Below, one piece after another: positions 1-12,304 of a stretch of 64,000 nt of DNA; the stretch's first letter is position 1; the number at the start of each line of letters is the position of its first letter. The translations under genes and the position numbers were made by a program. The notes below the pieces were generated by a model. The model had not been told where the DNA came from and did not search any database. It worked only from the letters and a program-made list of their open reading frames with translations. Source of the stretch: Albugo candida (lineage: Eukaryota; Oomycota; Peronosporomycetes; Albuginales; Albuginaceae); NCBI GenBank assembly GCA_905220665.1, contig CAJNAR010000146.1, positions 310,001 to 374,000 on the forward strand, given 5' to 3'.

Positions 1-491
1 TTAGCTACAATGACCATAGATTTTCTAATCGACTTTGGAAAAGCCACTAGCGATTAGGATGAGAAACACATCTTGTAGTATGTTCGGAGTGTCAGTTATT
101 ACAGACGTATCGTGAGCTGATTTCCTACAGTGTAATGCCTTTTATTGTGAAGCAATTCCGCAAGTTCCATGATCAGGAGATTTGCCGTTGCGATCCGAAA
201 ACGCATAGCATCTTTTCGTTTTGCGACATCAGATGTATTGCATTCATTAACGTACTTATGTCTAAATCCGTGCTCCATATCGTTTTGAAAGATACTGTAT
301 TTATCAAGTCTTTCCGAGTCACTAGTCGACCGAGTCAAACAATAGTTTCCAATCACTTTTGGTCTCAAACTTTTCGCTCTATCCCTCAGCTGCTCGCATA
401 CCTGTGCTCATCTTGTACACGATAATTCTTTCTGAGCATAGAATTTCTAGCTAATAACGTACTTGTTCAAGTCTGATCAGTGCATAATAAA
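1..491. other. Intergenic, no gene seen
   Basis: Short open frames occur on both strands but none has a recognisable domain or a convincing ATG. The right part is probably the 5' flank of the poly(A) polymerase gene. Confidence 0.5.
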
Positions 492-2705
492 ATGCAAAGT
501 TCACCATTTCCGGTTGCTCCATCCAAATTGGAGCAAGCATACAAAGCTATACGCGTGACTCCACCTGAACTTATGGACTTAGAGCAGTCCAAAAAATTGA
601 AAGACTTTATGAGCAAACATTTTCCCACGGAAAATGGGGTCAATATAACTCGACGGTCGTTGATTCTGGCGGAATTACGTACGATATTTCGGGACTGGGT
701 GAAACAAGTCTGCATTAAGAAAGGCGTTCCTGAAGAAATTGCTGCGGATGCAGGTGGACTGATTCTCGTATCTGGATCGTATCGTTTGGGTGTGAATGAA
801 CCTGGCGCCGATATCGATACTATCTGTGTGGTAAGGCATTATTATTATTTCGTGTAAACTTGATGGGTTTCTGATGTGTGAAATGTTAAGGCCCCACAAC
901 AAATTACAAGAGAGGACTTTTTCACTTCGCTGAAAAAGATTTTTATGCAACACTCGAAAGTCACAAATCTAAATGCCATTGAAGGAGCAGTTGTGCCTCT
1001 ACTTACGTTTGATTACGAAGAAATCAATATCGATCTTCAGATTGCCATACTTCCTCGTAATACTATCCCGGAGGATTTGAATATCTTGAATGATCAAATA
1101 CTCGTCGGAGTCGACGCGGCCACAGAAAAGAGCCTGAATGGACCACGAGTCACTGAATTAATGATCAAAGTATGTTTTCAGGGTCGATGTACAATTTCGC
1201 TTTCGACGACTGATTTTTGCTGTATAGCTTACGCCAAATCGTGACAGCTTCATCAGTGTATTACGCATAGTACGTCGGTGGGCAAAGCGACGGGGCCTGT
1301 ACTCAAACAAAATGGGCTACCTGGGTGGGGTGAATTGGTGTATTCTGGTTTGTTTCATCAACCAATTGTATCCCACAGCGGCACCAACTACGTTACTCCT
1401 ACGTTTCTTTATGGTGCTAGCGAATTGGAAGTGGCCACTAGCCATACAGGTAAGCGGACTGCTTAAGCATTTGTCAGAGTGCTCTCTAATTTTTATGTTC
1501 TACATACAAAGCTATGCAAGACCGAAGATGTCAAACTTGGTTTGGAAGTATGGAACGCTAATGTGGGGAACAACCGATATCACGTTATGCCAATTCTCAC
1601 ACCAGCATATCCATCTATGAACTCGTCCTTCAATGTGTCGACGCATAGTTTAGCTGTTATGAAACAAGAATTTGAAAGAGCCTTAAAGATTGTACAAGAA
1701 ATTTTGAACCGAGGAGCCGTAGACTGGGACCCACTGTTTGAATCTTCAGACTTTTTTGCAGTACAACAACATTACCTTGCCGTGGACGTCTATACAACGA
1801 ACAGAGAAGATGAACAAGCATGGTGTGGCTTTTGTGAGTCCAGAATCCGTAAACTTATTGAAAGTCTGGCCTATATACCCATGCTTTGCCACCTGCGGGC
1901 ATTTCCCAAGCGATTCCCACTCAGCTTTGCTGATGAAGACCACGATGAAAATATAGAGACTCCAACGGATCGAAAGAATGATGTAAAGGAAACTTCCAAG
2001 TATGGTGCCTGTTTTTATGTAGGATTCGATATCGATAGACGCCAATTGCGTAGCCGAGAGGTCAGTATCGATAGCTCCGTCGATTATTTCAAGCACAATG
2101 ATTTATATCGATGGAACAAGCGGTCGGAATCCATGGATGTAAGAATCACTCCTGTCTTGTGGAAAAATCTCCCGGAATATGTTTTTGAGGAGATGGGAGG
2201 CCGAGTAGTCGCCAAGTCCATTCGCAGAGAGTATCTCAAACGCAAAAAGGAAGAAGAAAGAGCAGCCGAGGAAGTGCTAGCAGCTAGTAAGACTTCTACT
2301 GACGATGACACCATAATCTTAGGGAACAATTCGGTTGGCGTGGAAGTAGTAGCCCCCAGTGATGGACCAGCATCGGGTAAAGACCCGTCAAAATCAATTG
2401 GAACGGAAAATCCAGCAGAAAAACAGATCGTAGTCACAGAGAAGCGTCTGTACGACGAAGTAGCCGCACCCAAAGCAGCAGGAGTATCCAGTCCAAGAGG
2501 TCATGTTCCTTCTTCTGCTGGATCGGATTCATCAATCAAAGAGTATCATTTGGGCTCACAAGACGATCAGACTGTATTGGATTCAACATTATCGCCCATG
2601 AGATTAGGGAAACAACAGGATCTTCTTAGTCAGAAAAAGCCTCCTTCCATCGCTTCCCCTCGAAAACGACGTAAAATGAAAATAACTTTTGCCAAACTGA
2701 ATTGA
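492..2705 (+). CDS. PAP: Poly(A) polymerase
   Basis: Adds poly(A) tails to pre-mRNA 3' ends in the nucleus. The model has four exons, 492-830, 891-1169, 1228-1449 and 1512-2705, all joined in phase 0 across introns of 58-62 bp, giving 677 residues. The nucleotidyltransferase signature GSYRLGVNEPGADIDT starts at about residue 95. It supplies two catalytic Asp (about 107 and 109), and the third lies in NIDLQIA at about 161. Exon 3 carries the conserved WAKRRGLYSN and YLGGVNW blocks, and exon 4 holds ILTPAYPSMN and the RNA-binding domain. The C-terminal tail is low-complexity and ends in a basic PRKRRKMK stretch, probably a nuclear signal. An open frame begins at a GTG upstream, but the first ATG is at 492. 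Family assignment is secure; the splice sites are inferred. Confidence 0.95.
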
Positions 2706-2934
2706 GAGCAGAAAAAAATGACGCAAAAAAATGAAAAAAAAAAGAGGAATAGTGAAAATCGTCGAAAAAGAATGAAAGGAAGCAAAAGCTAGTTGAAATA
2801 GCATAGTGACCCATTTTTCGTTCTAGTCGTGAGAACAGGTAAGCGAGGTAGAGCGAGAAATTGGTCCATGAAATCTATGCTGTTGTGAGGCTAGGGAGAG
2901 AAAAGAAGATTGGCGTGAAAGTCGCAAACTTGGA

Positions 2935-5900
2935 TTACCGGATAAACGAAAAAAATGAAAGCAATTCTTGCCAAAAAGTCAATGCCTGGGAAAGATCGGG
3001 AATTGAGTCGAGATTCTCCATCTTGAATCCTTCAGGAGAGTTCACGCAATGTAATACTTGTTTCCACTGTCGCAGCCATAAATTGATTGTGCTGGGTCCT
3101 TCCAGATATATTAGTAATTGATAGAATGCAACAGGGTGCACTTGTTGAGCATAGTTAATCAAAGATACTGAGTTTGCACCATCGGGGAAATCTCGGGTAG
3201 CTGGAAGAAGCCTGTGTTTCCACTGTGATCGCAAGCCAATTTCAACAGCAATTTCCAGCCTAGCGGCATAGTTTTGAGTGCTACGATTCCCTTCTTTTGC
3301 GAGAAGCTTGATCTTTGATGCAAACATTTTCAAGTTGAATAGGTCGTCGAGCGTTATGTTCAACGCACAATGCAATTGCCCCAAAGTCGCTGCAGCTTGT
3401 AGACAAACAACTCCAAGTTGTTTAGAGCCTGTGCACATTACCGAGGCATCTGTCAATAAGCTCAACCCATCTTCTTTCCACCAATGCTCAGCGCTAGATA
3501 ATACACCGGATGCCTTGAGATGCATATTTCTTGCTGATTTCTCCATCAAATCTCCGGCCGAGTGGCACCACGACGTGTACATGTCCGAGATGCAAGTATC
3601 TGTATCAGTAGAGCCTTGCTTCCAAAAATCTGCAGTAACGCGATGTCGCTTCTTTAAAGCAATCAATCTTCTCGTATGAATCAACTGTATCCGAGTCTGA
3701 TTCATGTCGTGTGATTTATTCAAAGCCAAAGGATCCAGGCATTTCTTGAAATTTCGCGGTATCATAATGTCGATCGGATAATACTCTTTCGACGAAATTT
3801 TGATTGTTCGGATTCGTTCCAGTTCAGGTAGAATGCATGGACTCTGATATTCGTGCCACACGTCGTGGTTCGATTTTTTCGGTGCGCGAATTGTGGTCTC
3901 CTCCATGTCCCGAAGTTGTATGCTCATGCTTACGGATCTCGACACGCAGTCATCAACGCTTATTGTTTGTATAAATCGATCATTGTCGGCAGCAAGCACA
4001 TACAAATGTCGAAAAGACTGCAAGTGACATTTATTGTCGGCCGTGTTAACCGGATAGATTGGATACAAGGCAATGACAAGTGCGGCAATGGCTGCATTGC
4101 TTCTTGATATTGTTGTTTTCCCTCCGCCTAAGAATAAGAGCCCAATACTCATACTTAAAGCCATATGATTGCCATACGTCAACCCTGCGTTCACGTGCTG
4201 CCGCAAATTGAGTGATCGAAATAAACGCAATGACTCGATATTTCCTGTTCCGGCATCGACCAGTGCCAAAGATTGAACGCACACTACCAGGCATCGCTCT
4301 ATTGTCCCCTTGTCGGTAAAGACCACTTCAATTTTATCCGACGATCCATGCCGCATTGCTCGGAAATGGTTGGTGAAGCGCATGAGCACAGATCGTGCAG
4401 TGCTTTCACTCGTACCAGCATATCTCAACCCGATACTCATACACGCACCGGCGATAATATTGGCGTACGCCACAGTCACAAGTTGGGCATCCTCTATAAT
4501 CATTTTTGAATTGCTTGAGCCGGGTTCGTGTTCTGCTCCACTTACTTGCAAGTATGCTGCACGCAATTGCTGGGGAACATTGTGATGTAAGATCCAATTT
4601 TCGGTCGCTTCTACATCGTTCCATAGAATAAGATTTTTTCCAATCGTTCGAATCATCAAAATATCGGGCCGAACGCACTCCAAAAGTTTCAAGGTGTTGG
4701 GCAACGCTAATTTCTGTGCAATTGATACGTTCGATGTCTTCATGTACATAAACGCCAAAGCGAATACGCTTCCGGGAGCTGTAACGTCGATGTTTATAAG
4801 TTCAGCGCTTTTACGCCCAGAACTGCTTTGCTCACTCTTGAACCTTTTTTTACCGAAAGCATTCAATCCATTTAGTTGGAGTGGAGTCGATTTTCTGCCA
4901 CGATACAGACAGCCACTTATGGAACCCTGGGGATCTACATCGGAAGTTGGGGCTTCCAGTGTGCCTCCGACAATGCATTGATATAAATTCTCTTCCACAT
5001 GAAGATCCATCAGTCCATGATCACTGGTGGTCGTTTGTCCTCTTCCAAGTAATACAAGACCAAGAGCGAAGCCTGCAGCAAGGGAATACCCTTCCAATTG
5101 CTCGAAACATGCCGCTGTCATTCCTGTGTTGTTCAAATGACTGGCTGAGAACTGGGGTGAACAAGGAGATCGTTTGATCTCCGAAAGAAGAGTCTCAGTC
5201 ATAAGTCGCTGACCTGTACCCTGATACAGAATCCCGAGACCCAATAGCGCTGCAATGCGAGTGGACAATGGAGTCGAAAACTCACCGTATGATGACGGAA
5301 GAAGGGCGGGAATATGGAGACAAAGTAGTTTCGAAACAGAACGATCGAATGTGAGTTCTAAACCTGTTCCAACGCCAGCAACGATCAAGTGTTTCTTCCC
5401 TGCGGATTGATCATTGCCATATGTTGTATTCGCCACGTTGACATCAGATGTCATCAAACTCGACTCTTCTTCACCGTGTGTGTGATTTTCTTGTCCTAGT
5501 AGATATTCTTCAGCGTCAAAGTCGTACTCACTCAAACGTGAGATATCCTGCGACTCCTCTAGTCTTTTTGCAAGTTGTCCTCGCTCTCCATTTTTCAGAT
5601 GCCGCATTCTGCGAGTATTTGCTGCGGTGATAGCCATTCCCAACAGAATACTCACCGATAAATGTTCATTTGAAAGTGACAAGTAATTGTAGACGTCCGC
5701 CATTGAGAGACATTGCAAGTGCCCTTGAAGTCCAAGACCTAATAAAAACCCAGCATGTGACGCGTAGGCCTCATTGATGTCTGGCATACGTTGATGGCCA
5801 TTTCGATTCGAGTTCTGGTAGTTACTTGTACGACTCGCCGATGAGGTACTTGTGCATGTTTGATAATCTTCCGGTCGTGGTCGATGAAATCGAATCCAGT

Positions 5901-8900
5901 ATCTATTAATGAAACCGAGCTTGTCATCTGATGGTAGCCTCAGTCCTGTAGCACAGCCGTTATGATATTGAGGCCAATACGTAAGCTCTTTTGCGTAGGA
6001 AGACACATCCAACAAAACCACAGTGTTTCTTGGTGGGACTCGTCCAGCAAGTGGTAGGTCTGGTACTTTGAGCTGCCACGCGATTGTTGTATCGTCTTGT
6101 CTGCTAAGTGTTTTGGAGATGTCACCGGAAGCGGAAGATGGTGGATAGTATGTGCCATAGGTGACCATACCACGTGCAACTGACAAGGCCATCGAACGCT
6201 TGCACATCGACAGCAATCGTGATTGCTGCTCGACTCTGAAATCTTCCTCTGAGCTATCATCAGATTTTTCAATTTTGAGGTTGACTGGGGCACTAGAACG
6301 CAATAGCCGTCTAACCTCTTTCAGCCTTCGATCCGCGGGAAATAAAACTTGACATTGTTCCATCACCAGATCCAAACCATCGTCCTCACATTTGATATCA
6401 TCTCTGACTTCACTGCTGCTTGAAGTCCCGCTATCTTTCTGTGTATATGTGGCCGTATCAATTATGTTTCGAAAATTGAGATCGGGCAATAGAGTCAAAT
6501 CGTTGCGATCAAGAAACATACAGATCTTCTCGCTCAGATATGGTGGCGGGCAATCTTGCATCCGGGACATTGCTATCAAAAATGGGCATTTGATTCCAAA
6601 AGGAAGTTCCTGTAGATCTAATTGTGTGCCGATCTTATCTTCCGACAGGAATGCAAGGATACGTAGCAAAGATTCTTTCTCAATCAACCCTTCTGTCGCT
6701 GAATCGGTAAGTCTCATCGTGTCAAACATCCAGACTAAGCTTTCAGATCGCCATAAGGGTGATTTTCTGTGTGCGCGAAATCGATCCCTATCGAGCTTCT
6801 TCGCTAAAATCGGAAATCGATATGGTTGGAAAGATGCGATTTTTTTTTGATTTGCATGTAGCCATGACAGCAAATCCGGAGGGATTGTGACATGCGCTGA
6901 TTGATTATTGTTCTCGGCGATTTGACCTATGCTACCCGAATGAAACGGATGCACCTTTTCTTGTGGTCGAGAATACCTTCTTCGCGCAATTTTTGTTCCC
7001 GAATATGGTCGAGTTGTCTGATAATACTGCTCGTAATCGAGGAGGTCAAGTTGTACGGCAAGACTTTCAAGTATTTGTGACAGCGATTGACGATCTGACA
7101 AAGAGGTTTGACTGATTCGAAGTCGCAAGTCTTCATGCAAGAGATGCAAGCTTTCGAAGACCAGCAGCACGATAGACTGGTTCCAAAAGGATTGTTGTGA
7201 GAAAGCTTGGCAAAACGGTTCATTCTCATTATTCGTATCTGACTGATCAGCTGAAAAGTTATCTTGGTCGTTCGATAATTCACTCGAAAATAAGAAAGGA
7301 TTCTGAGACTGATAGTCGAAATGAAAATCTGACTTGCACATTCTTTTGAAAGCAGAATTATGCTTCGCAAATTCGCTCCTTGTAGACACCTGATTCTGTC
7401 CGGTTGATATAGCAGATGTCTGAAACGCAACCTTCGCCATTTCTCTCAAGTATGTGGTAAATTCCCAACACTCAATCTCATTTGATCCACAAAAATGATT
7501 CTGCTCATATTTTCTGCTACTTGCTTCTAATATACCGGCTTTCATGCATAATACGACTGCTGAAGGAAGACAGTATTCCAAGACGTCCCATAGTAATATC
7601 CAGAGAGACGAAAAACCAGTGTGTGCCTCCGAATCCAGTGGATGCATGATTTGAAGCTGCTTTTGTTGACTGGCGTCGTTTCTAGACTGTGTGACAGCTT
7701 CAAACGAGTTACGAAAAGAAGGAAATATATCCGAGATACTGGCTTCATGAGAAATCTCACAGATGGGTGTGGCAATGTGATATAGATATAAACGGCCATT
7801 CTCAGACAGGACGATCAGATCTTGAGAAGCCGAACCAGCTTCATTTCGAGAAATTGGGACAGCTTTGATGCATTTGAGTGTAATTGATGCATCTTTGATG
7901 GAGACATGTTGCTGATTGACATGAAAGGTCTGAATACACAGTTGTGCGCTTGCAGGATCGAACAGATATAGAACAAACACGTTGTCACCATGCGCTGTTT
8001 CAATGGTGTGGATTGTAGTCATTTCCGCAATGCTTCGATCATTGCGCTCGCAAGGGATGTGCAATATTGGCACTGCCATAAGTTGATACTGCTCATTTTG
8101 AGCTGACATTATCCCAATGCGATCGTCAGCTTGAGATCTGAAAGAGTGTGGCACGCGATGTTTGCAACCAAGGGTCAATTTATGCACCTTGATATGGCTG
8201 TCTTTTTCATCGTAACTGATCAATAAAGTGAATTTGATGGTGCCTTTGCTGACAGAAATACAGTCCATAACTTGACCAACCGTGTAATCTAAAGAAGAGC
8301 AGCTTTGTCCTAGCACGCTATCGCAGAGTATTGGGTGGGGATCCTGCAGTGGATGGTATAAAGCATACAGTCTAGCGTCGACCGGCTTTGAAGCCTGAGT
8401 AAAAGCATGCGGTAGATTAGGCTCCCTATCTCGTTCAATTAGCAAACCATCAATACGTTTTGGCTTTGTTTCAGCATTATCGCTGGATCGAAACAAAGTG
8501 AATGGGAACACACGCCCAATAGAGAATCTAAAATAGACGTCGTAAACGTCTCCAACTGAGGAGCATAGCTGAATTCGATTGCATGCAAGTGCCATGCAGA
8601 CGAACAAAGTTCGATTGGACTGATTGTACTTGTCATCTCTGGTTCGATCTTTTTCAGTAATCGTGGTTCTAGAGGACTTCTTATCGAAAACGAGTACATC
8701 TGGATGATGCTGTAGTGATTGGAGGTCAAAAGCTGCCAAAACAGCATCACATACACGCTCTTTAAAGCTGTACCTTGCGAACCTCCACGCCTCAAGAACA
8801 CCAATACCGTCATTCCCACATTCACTATCAGTCACAGCGCTTGCATGCTGTACTACCACATCATTTTGACAAATTGTTAGCATTAATGTATGGAGGGAAG

Positions 8901-9060
8901 GCCGTTCGGATTTAGAAAATGAAGACTGATTTCTGGCAATGGTGGGATCTAAAATTCCATTAGCCTGTACTTTATATTTGATTGAATAATACCGTACACG
9001 ATCATTGTTCACAATTGGTTTCGTTCCGACGCAAATGGCCGGAAGCACTGGTAGCGGCAT
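2935..9060 (-). CDS. APC1: Anaphase-promoting complex subunit 1
   Basis: Largest scaffold subunit of the anaphase-promoting complex/cyclosome, the nuclear ubiquitin ligase that drives mitotic exit. One uninterrupted 2041-residue frame starts with MPLPVLPAICVG. The N-terminal half is a WD40-like region including a GLLIERD block followed by an ALYHPL motif, as in animal APC1. Proteasome/cyclosome (PC) repeats then appear: HAGFLLGLGLQGHL near residue 1100, AALLGLGILYQGTG near 1270, GFALGLVLLGRG near 1330 and ALSMSIGLLFLGGG near 1640. The length fits the family (human APC1 is a little shorter). The lack of introns over 6.1 kb contrasts with its intron-bearing neighbours. It is convergent with the poly(A) polymerase gene (229 bp apart), and its start lies only 61 bp from the stop of the next minus-strand gene. 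Confidence 0.95.
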   Translation of the reverse strand: MPLPVLPAICVGTKPIVNNDRVRYYSIKYKVQANGILDPTIARNQSSFSKSERPSLHTLMLTICQNDVVVQHASAVTDSECGNDGIGVLEAWRFARYSFKERVCDAVLAAFDLQSLQHHPDVLVFDKKSSRTTITEKDRTRDDKYNQSNRTLFVCMALACNRIQLCSSVGDVYDVYFRFSIGRVFPFTLFRSSDNAETKPKRIDGLLIERDREPNLPHAFTQASKPVDARLYALYHPLQDPHPILCDSVLGQSCSSLDYTVGQVMDCISVSKGTIKFTLLISYDEKDSHIKVHKLTLGCKHRVPHSFRSQADDRIGIMSAQNEQYQLMAVPILHIPCERNDRSIAEMTTIHTIETAHGDNVFVLYLFDPASAQLCIQTFHVNQQHVSIKDASITLKCIKAVPISRNEAGSASQDLIVLSENGRLYLYHIATPICEISHEASISDIFPSFRNSFEAVTQSRNDASQQKQLQIMHPLDSEAHTGFSSLWILLWDVLEYCLPSAVVLCMKAGILEASSRKYEQNHFCGSNEIECWEFTTYLREMAKVAFQTSAISTGQNQVSTRSEFAKHNSAFKRMCKSDFHFDYQSQNPFLFSSELSNDQDNFSADQSDTNNENEPFCQAFSQQSFWNQSIVLLVFESLHLLHEDLRLRISQTSLSDRQSLSQILESLAVQLDLLDYEQYYQTTRPYSGTKIARRRYSRPQEKVHPFHSGSIGQIAENNNQSAHVTIPPDLLSWLHANQKKIASFQPYRFPILAKKLDRDRFRAHRKSPLWRSESLVWMFDTMRLTDSATEGLIEKESLLRILAFLSEDKIGTQLDLQELPFGIKCPFLIAMSRMQDCPPPYLSEKICMFLDRNDLTLLPDLNFRNIIDTATYTQKDSGTSSSSEVRDDIKCEDDGLDLVMEQCQVLFPADRRLKEVRRLLRSSAPVNLKIEKSDDSSEEDFRVEQQSRLLSMCKRSMALSVARGMVTYGTYYPPSSASGDISKTLSRQDDTTIAWQLKVPDLPLAGRVPPRNTVVLLDVSSYAKELTYWPQYHNGCATGLRLPSDDKLGFINRYWIRFHRPRPEDYQTCTSTSSASRTSNYQNSNRNGHQRMPDINEAYASHAGFLLGLGLQGHLQCLSMADVYNYLSLSNEHLSVSILLGMAITAANTRRMRHLKNGERGQLAKRLEESQDISRLSEYDFDAEEYLLGQENHTHGEEESSLMTSDVNVANTTYGNDQSAGKKHLIVAGVGTGLELTFDRSVSKLLCLHIPALLPSSYGEFSTPLSTRIAALLGLGILYQGTGQRLMTETLLSEIKRSPCSPQFSASHLNNTGMTAACFEQLEGYSLAAGFALGLVLLGRGQTTTSDHGLMDLHVEENLYQCIVGGTLEAPTSDVDPQGSISGCLYRGRKSTPLQLNGLNAFGKKRFKSEQSSSGRKSAELINIDVTAPGSVFALAFMYMKTSNVSIAQKLALPNTLKLLECVRPDILMIRTIGKNLILWNDVEATENWILHHNVPQQLRAAYLQVSGAEHEPGSSNSKMIIEDAQLVTVAYANIIAGACMSIGLRYAGTSESTARSVLMRFTNHFRAMRHGSSDKIEVVFTDKGTIERCLVVCVQSLALVDAGTGNIESLRLFRSLNLRQHVNAGLTYGNHMALSMSIGLLFLGGGKTTISRSNAAIAALVIALYPIYPVNTADNKCHLQSFRHLYVLAADNDRFIQTISVDDCVSRSVSMSIQLRDMEETTIRAPKKSNHDVWHEYQSPCILPELERIRTIKISSKEYYPIDIMIPRNFKKCLDPLALNKSHDMNQTRIQLIHTRRLIALKKRHRVTADFWKQGSTDTDTCISDMYTSWCHSAGDLMEKSARNMHLKASGVLSSAEHWWKEDGLSLLTDASVMCTGSKQLGVVCLQAAATLGQLHCALNITLDDLFNLKMFASKIKLLAKEGNRSTQNYAARLEIAVEIGLRSQWKHRLLPATRDFPDGANSVSLINYAQQVHPVAFYQLLIYLEGPSTINLWLRQWKQVLHCVNSPEGFKMENLDSIPDLSQALTFWQELLSFFSFIR

Positions 9061-9121
9061 TTTGCCTAGTCATCGAAATTAATGTGACCTTGATTAAAAT
9101 TAAGGATTTGCCAAAATGTCT

Positions 9122-12100
9122 TTATTTACAGATAGTGTGCAATGGTACACAATGAATATCTGCTACGTAATGAAAGATCCTGGGCGCATATGATTTGACT
9201 TTCTCAACATGTGGGCATGTGATGATCCAACTTCTACCGTTTTCTTTGGCTAGCGTTCGTATAGAATTCTTGACATGCTCGATCCAAGCCTTCAACTCCT
9301 TCTTTGGAACATTTTCGTGCACATGAAGCCAGCCGCCAGAAGGTTTAAGCACTTGTATCGCTAGAGGCCAAGCTTTCTCACTTTTTGGAAGAAGCCCAAG
9401 ATTGACACGATCCGAAATCGGACCAATTTTACGTGCAGAAACTTGATTGTCCCCTTCGTATACCGTACAGCGGTCTGAAACGCGATTTCTCCGCAGATTG
9501 TATCGTAGAGCAATGATTGCATCAGGGTTCCAGTCGCAGGCATGCACCATTGATGCCCCACCATGAACCAGAAATGGAAGCACATAATATCCAATACCGC
9601 AAAAGAGATCGACAATGACCTCATTTTTGCAACTGATGCCAGCCATTCGTGCTTTCTCGGTGACGTTGCCAGAGGAAAACATCGTTTTAGTGATATCGAA
9701 TCCATACACAATGCCATTTTCTCGTACTTCTAACCAACCATGTGATTCCGTCGTGCTTAGAACATTATTTACTTCCAACTCCATCGAATGTTGCCTTCTT
9801 CGATCTTGATCAACATATAATAAAGTAACATGACTCTGACGCATCTCACCAATATCAATCCTTGCTTTACGCGCTACTCTAGTCAAGCACGGCACGACTT
9901 GTTCACAGATGGATGCCCACATTTCCTGTGCGAAACTTCCCCAGACTTCTTCATCAGCACAGCATGTAGGAGTCAGCAGTAGTACATCTCCCAGATATTC
10001 GAAGCCCTCCGATATGGACTTGAATATCTCGCTTTCCGAAACGCCATGGGATTGTGCATATCTCGTGATAATCGTTCGAATTCTCTCATCTCTTGTTATC
10101 CCGCCTGACTTTCCACACTTATTCCTCGAAGCATTTGAATCTTCAATAATGTCGGCAGATGATACACAATGGGCGAGTTCCTCGTATGTCGCGAGAGCAA
10201 TGTGTATATCACTCGTAACCGGAAGTAAAAAAGTACTCTCTTCCGTCGAAACTTCTTTTCGGGCGACTTCATGCACTCGTCGAGTCTTATCATACACATG
10301 AAGTTTTTCTAGCAATGTCTTTATACATTTTACTCGCCGTCTTGTAGTTACGACACCCAGCGATCCTGAAGAAAGTTTTGGAAGTTGTTGCACAACACTT
10401 GTGGTTGCTATAGAGTTGGGTGGTTCCAACTCACAACAGAAGCTCGATGCGTAATGGTGAGCAAAACCGAAACACTGGAACCCTCCTCCTGTGATGTATG
10501 TCGTGTTGTAGGGATGCGGAGCCCACGTGGATGCTGAGTGAACCAACGTGGTACTGTCATATTCGCACACTATGCGTGCAGGTTCCCAACAAAGTTCGCT
10601 AGTGTTCAATACAAAATGTGGTTCTTTAGCGAGTGATGCTCTGGATAAGGATGCAGAGGTACCGCCAATAATCAAGATCAAATCAGACTCATTACCCAGT
10701 GTCGAGATCGTCCCACCAAATCGGATTGACTGCGGCCCAAATTGTGCGTTGCCTATAGTTCTTTCTTGCCATATTTCCGTTTCAAGGTCGAACTGGTAAC
10801 AAATATTTGCATTCCCACGTGATACCTCATTTCCTGACAACGTTGCTAGCCCGCCCCAGAATAATAGCTTCTTTTGCGTCGGAACGTACACACCAACATG
10901 ATCAAAAGCTGCATATATTGCCTCGGATGATACAAGACGCCAGGCAAGCTTGTCCTTTGGAGCTGAAAGGTCGAGGACCCACAAATCATGAAAGACAGTA
11001 CTGCTGTCTCTACCCCCATGTATGTATAATCTAGAGCCTGCAATGCACGCAACGTGATTCCACCTTGCTGCAGGTGTTATTGATGATACGACGTCTCCAG
11101 AACAACCTATTTGATTCCATGAAAATGTGGTCAGGTCGAGTGATAGAGTATCGTTATATGCTCTGCTTGGGCCAGCACGACCACCAAAGACGATCATTTG
11201 TTCTGATGTCGCATCGATAGACGAGGAGTGATAAGTTCGAGCCCTCACAATATCGCTGTTTACAGTGTTTTGTGCAATGATAATCGGCTGACTCTTGTCA
11301 ATATCCGATAATTTTAGAAGCTGTATACTCGACAAACGCTTCACAATGTTGTTTTCCGTATAACCTTCACCACCGAACACTATTAGATGATCTCGATAAT
11401 AGACTAACGTATGGCCAACTCGTCTTATCGACGAGGAGACATCGACCATAGGGCGTATGGAGAGAAAGTCTTGAAGTGATTCTGAAGGACACCACACATC
11501 CTGCCCAAATTGCTGTCTGAAAGTAATTTTAAGCTGTCGAACTCTTTCTTCGTTGCGTCGGAACCTATCGTTGGCAACCTCAACAAGCCAGGAAAGGTAG
11601 CTCTCGTCAACAAGAATGTTGCTTGATTTTGTAAGCGGTACTTCTAACGTGTTCGATGTGCTCCGTATAGCACACATAATTTTGTTTCTGTTGCCTGCGC
11701 GAATGAACACATCAGTAAAGTCTCATCAAAGCAATACAATCACTAATCACAAACTTATAGTGATTCCGGATTCTGTGAAGCCACAAGCAATTCCCCATTG
11801 AGTAAGCTTTTTTGCCGCCTCGATGGTTCGACAAATTGCGTGTAATATAAATGGTTCATGTTTGAATAAAATCTACTCAGCTCAATTAGTATATTCTCAC
11901 AATTGTGAGCTTCTCAAAGCTCTGTCTCACCATTTTACATTCTGCATTATCGATCTCATTACCCAGTGTTGCCTTCAATTGATCCAATGTGACAATATTG
12001 TGTTCGACGAGGAGCCATTGCCCACCTTTGGAAATAAGATTGCTTGTCGATGAACTTCCGTTTTCCGGTCTAGACGTGCTCATGAATATAGCGATTCGTC

Positions 12101-12304
12101 CAGAGCAAGAGCTGCTAGTAACCTGGGCAAAATGTTCTTGATAATGAAGGCCATTAATGGTTTAGGAGAACGTACATAGTCGGGATTTTGGTTTACACTA
12201 TCTATCAAGTCCACAATGGGAGCATCAATACTTCCTTTCGGGCTTTTATCCCGCGCTAGTGCAAGCTTTTGTAGAATTTCACGTCTCCACTGGTTAAATA
12301 GCAT
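9122..12304 (-). CDS. TYW2/TYW3: tRNA wybutosine-synthesising TYW3-kelch-TYW2 fusion
   Basis: Predicted two-step enzyme of wybutosine synthesis on tRNA-Phe (position 37). Four exons in transcript order are 12304-12176, 12122-11931, 11872-11755 and 11694-9122, with introns of 53, 58 and 60 bp, giving 1003 residues. Exon 1 has DKSPKGSIDAPI, and exon 2 opens with VTSSSCSGRI, the TYW3 methylase signature. Exon 3 has EPFILHAICR, and exon 4 starts with the rest of TYW3 (IRSTSNTLEVPL) to about residue 210. Kelch repeats (HTLVYYRDHLIVFGGEG) follow at about 235-560. The C-terminal TYW2 3-amino-3-carboxypropyl transferase domain has GFDITKTMFSSGN and the SAM-binding VDLFCGIGYY at about 840-850. The order matches the plant TYW2/3 proteins (known family). 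Read without splicing, the TYW3 half is scattered over short frames. Start at 12304 is the first ATG before the TYW3 block. Confidence 0.88.

Noticed and set aside
2935..9060. Many 60-170 codon frames on both strands inside the APC1 gene
   Set aside because: They overlap a 2041-codon frame with clear APC1 repeats and show no motif of their own.
10096..11801. Separate small genes antisense to, or in other frames of, the TYW2/3 gene
   Set aside because: The region is explained by one spliced gene; the short frames are fragments of its exons or shadows.
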